Assembly (NCBI RefSeq): GCF_001039355.2
Contig: NW_019775058.1
Span: forward strand, 426,345-490,344
From: Lingula anatina
Taxonomy: Eukaryota > Brachiopoda > Lingulata > Lingulida > Lingulidae
Direction: 5' to 3'
DNA length: 64,000 nucleotides
Position numbers and translations under genes: made by a program. Positions 62,291 through 64,000 of the stretch are shown piece after piece (the first letter of the stretch is position 1; every line of letters starts with the position of its first letter). The notes under the pieces are model-generated. The model saw only the letters and a program-made list of their open reading frames with translations, did no database searches and was not told the DNA's origin.

Positions 62291-64000
62291 TAGTTCTGAA
62301 GTTTTTCTTTGTTTTTGGGGTTGTAAATGTGTATATGGGACGAGTGGGAGGATAAACCTATGAACCAAACTAGAATACAGCATAAAGCATGACAGTGACT
62401 GCTGCACTAAAAGAAAATTATTTAAGAGAGCAAAAATTTGTGGTGTAGGCACAAAAAATATGTGTGCTGTATTAACAAAACATCTTGGAATTAGGTATCT
62501 GAATTTTCAGTTTCCTAACAATAAACTGTTATTTCAGCAGAGGTTGTTGTTGAACCATGGCAAAACACTCAGAACTAGAGTGAAAGGCAATTGATTTGTA
62601 TTTAATGCAATTGAATAAAATTGACACAGTTCCAATGAGGCAACAGCCCTGCCATCGAAAGACTAACAATCCTCGGTGGCATTTAGCCATCATACTGTAA
62701 TAGGACTCGGTGACTCAACAATGGAAGAAATCTATAAAAGATGCACAATCCTTTTCTATTGGTATTTACCCTGGTAGAGATTCATGTGTATCAATTTCTC
62801 ATTAGGATAATGGGTTTGCGTGATGTCACGCTTTGCTCAGTGTGCACTGCTAGGCGTTGTGTTTGCCACACCTAACGACTTTTGTAAACCTAATTAAGCA
62901 CTTGGCAAATTTGGTGATACTTTATTTTGTCTACAACTGCTTCGTGTGAATGCTCAGCCTGAATTTCAATATTTTTTATCGCCAGAGAAAAAAGAAATAT
63001 CAACCAATATGTAAAGGCTTTGCCTGCATATTTACCAATTAAGCCAAGCATATTATCCCTTTCACCTTTTAAGTACACTATAACTGTGACCTCACTTTTA
63101 ACTATGTAGGTGGCAACAACTTGAAGGTTTTTTCTTAAGTCAACAGCATATTCATAAAGCCATTTCTAAGTTTCTTTCAACCACACAACTCCCAGTTTAC
63201 ACTTGCCATTATAGCTCATTGATCAGTGTCATTACAGTTAATCAACCGTAACTTAAAGTACAACCTGAGACGTCAAATACTCTTAATTGAGGGACTTGTG
63301 GCAAGTGAGAGTGTAATTAAAAGGTATGAGTTGGCATTGTGTATTGATTAGGTATCAAGTTGAATAGGTACACACTCTAGGTCTGTGGCATGAGATACCA
63401 GTACTTGGCTATCAAACCGCTTAACACAGGCCACTTACTAGTATTTCCTTGGTTGAGTGAGTAAAGAACATTCCAACTGTAGGAAAAAAGTCACTACATG
63501 CAAACATCACAGGTGTGAACTCTATTACAATCAGTCACAGTAAATGTTCAAAGTATGTGTACAATCAGTCACAGTAAATGTTTAAAGTATGTGTGCCTCT
63601 GGACCAACTCCATTACATGTAAATTCAATGTCATTTATATATAACTACACAAAGAACCCCTTAGCCGATAAAATATCTTTCAGCAACACAGGGTGAATTT
63701 GTCAGATCTAAAATTTAAGTTTGGTATCACGTTAGAATGGTGCACAAACTAAAAAATCTTGCTTTTTCCAAGAGCAGCCAATTATCTAAAATTTTTCTGT
63801 TAGATGAATTGAAAGATGAAATAACAACAAAATATTTTCCTTTGTAAATTGAGGCTATTTTTAACTTTTTTTTCAAATTTTTTAAACTTCCCAAGACATA
63901 TTTCATTTGAAAAGATCTATACTTAAGGCACCACTAACCTCCCCCCAACTACCCCTCCCCCCCCCCCCAAAAAAAAAAAATAAATAAATAAATAATAAAA
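62291..64000. other. Gene-free right end of window
   Basis: AT-rich sequence with a short direct repeat (ACAATCAGTCACAGTAAATG, near 63529 and 63562) and a C/A homopolymer with TAAA repeats at the end. Nothing coding recognised. Confidence 0.5.

Overview
This is an AT-rich, intron-rich animal genome window with no bacterial features. Coding exons are small and widely spaced, with GT-AG introns. Microsatellites, minisatellites, palindromic MITE-like elements and one tRNA-derived SINE fill the rest. The one confidently named gene is CASK, a metazoan MAGUK scaffold, and its residues are clearly invertebrate rather than vertebrate. Frequent TAGGCCTA and TACATGTA palindromes and high divergence between duplicated blocks fit a highly polymorphic marine invertebrate. 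I cannot fix the phylum from sequence alone.

Layout. (1) 1-9.1 kb, + strand: a complete nine-exon gene for a 584-residue type I membrane receptor. Its order is signal peptide, CCP/sushi, PAN/apple-like, EGF-like, four CCPs, transmembrane helix, then a tyrosine-rich tail. (2) 11.5-17.0 kb, - strand: a tail-to-tail paralogue with matching exon lengths and phases. Its second CCP exon is triplicated, the middle copy has a 2-nt frameshift, and no transmembrane or tail exons are visible. (3) 17.3-19.8 kb: a second, same-orientation copy of the sequence upstream of the first receptor, ending at a single N. The receptor expected to follow it is absent. (4) 19.8-29.8 kb: no convincing gene; mobile-element remnants and simple repeats. 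(5) 29.8-59.0 kb, - strand: CASK from the L27 region to the stop codon (L27C, PDZ, SH3, hook, guanylate kinase). A 437-codon exon at 57.7-59.0 kb may supply an alternative N-terminus. (6) 59-64 kb: no recognised coding exon; probably 5' or intronic sequence of CASK.

The most interesting result is that the CASK locus carries three separate pairs of phase-compatible, homologous, non-identical exons: first half of PDZ, second half of PDZ, and a guanylate-kinase core segment. Each looks like an either/or splice choice. A decayed copy of a fourth exon shows the same process having failed. A further exon (195 nt) is present twice inside a roughly 4.5-4.8 kb direct duplication; all five differences between the copies are silent.

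Caution on assembly. Three isolated single Ns (19848, 26850, 47832) each lie at or between duplicated sequences. The one at 26850 separates two identical 152-bp copies, which is almost certainly an unmerged contig overlap. The large CASK duplication and the missing third receptor may therefore be assembly or haplotype artefacts. The three alternative exon pairs are too diverged to be explained that way.
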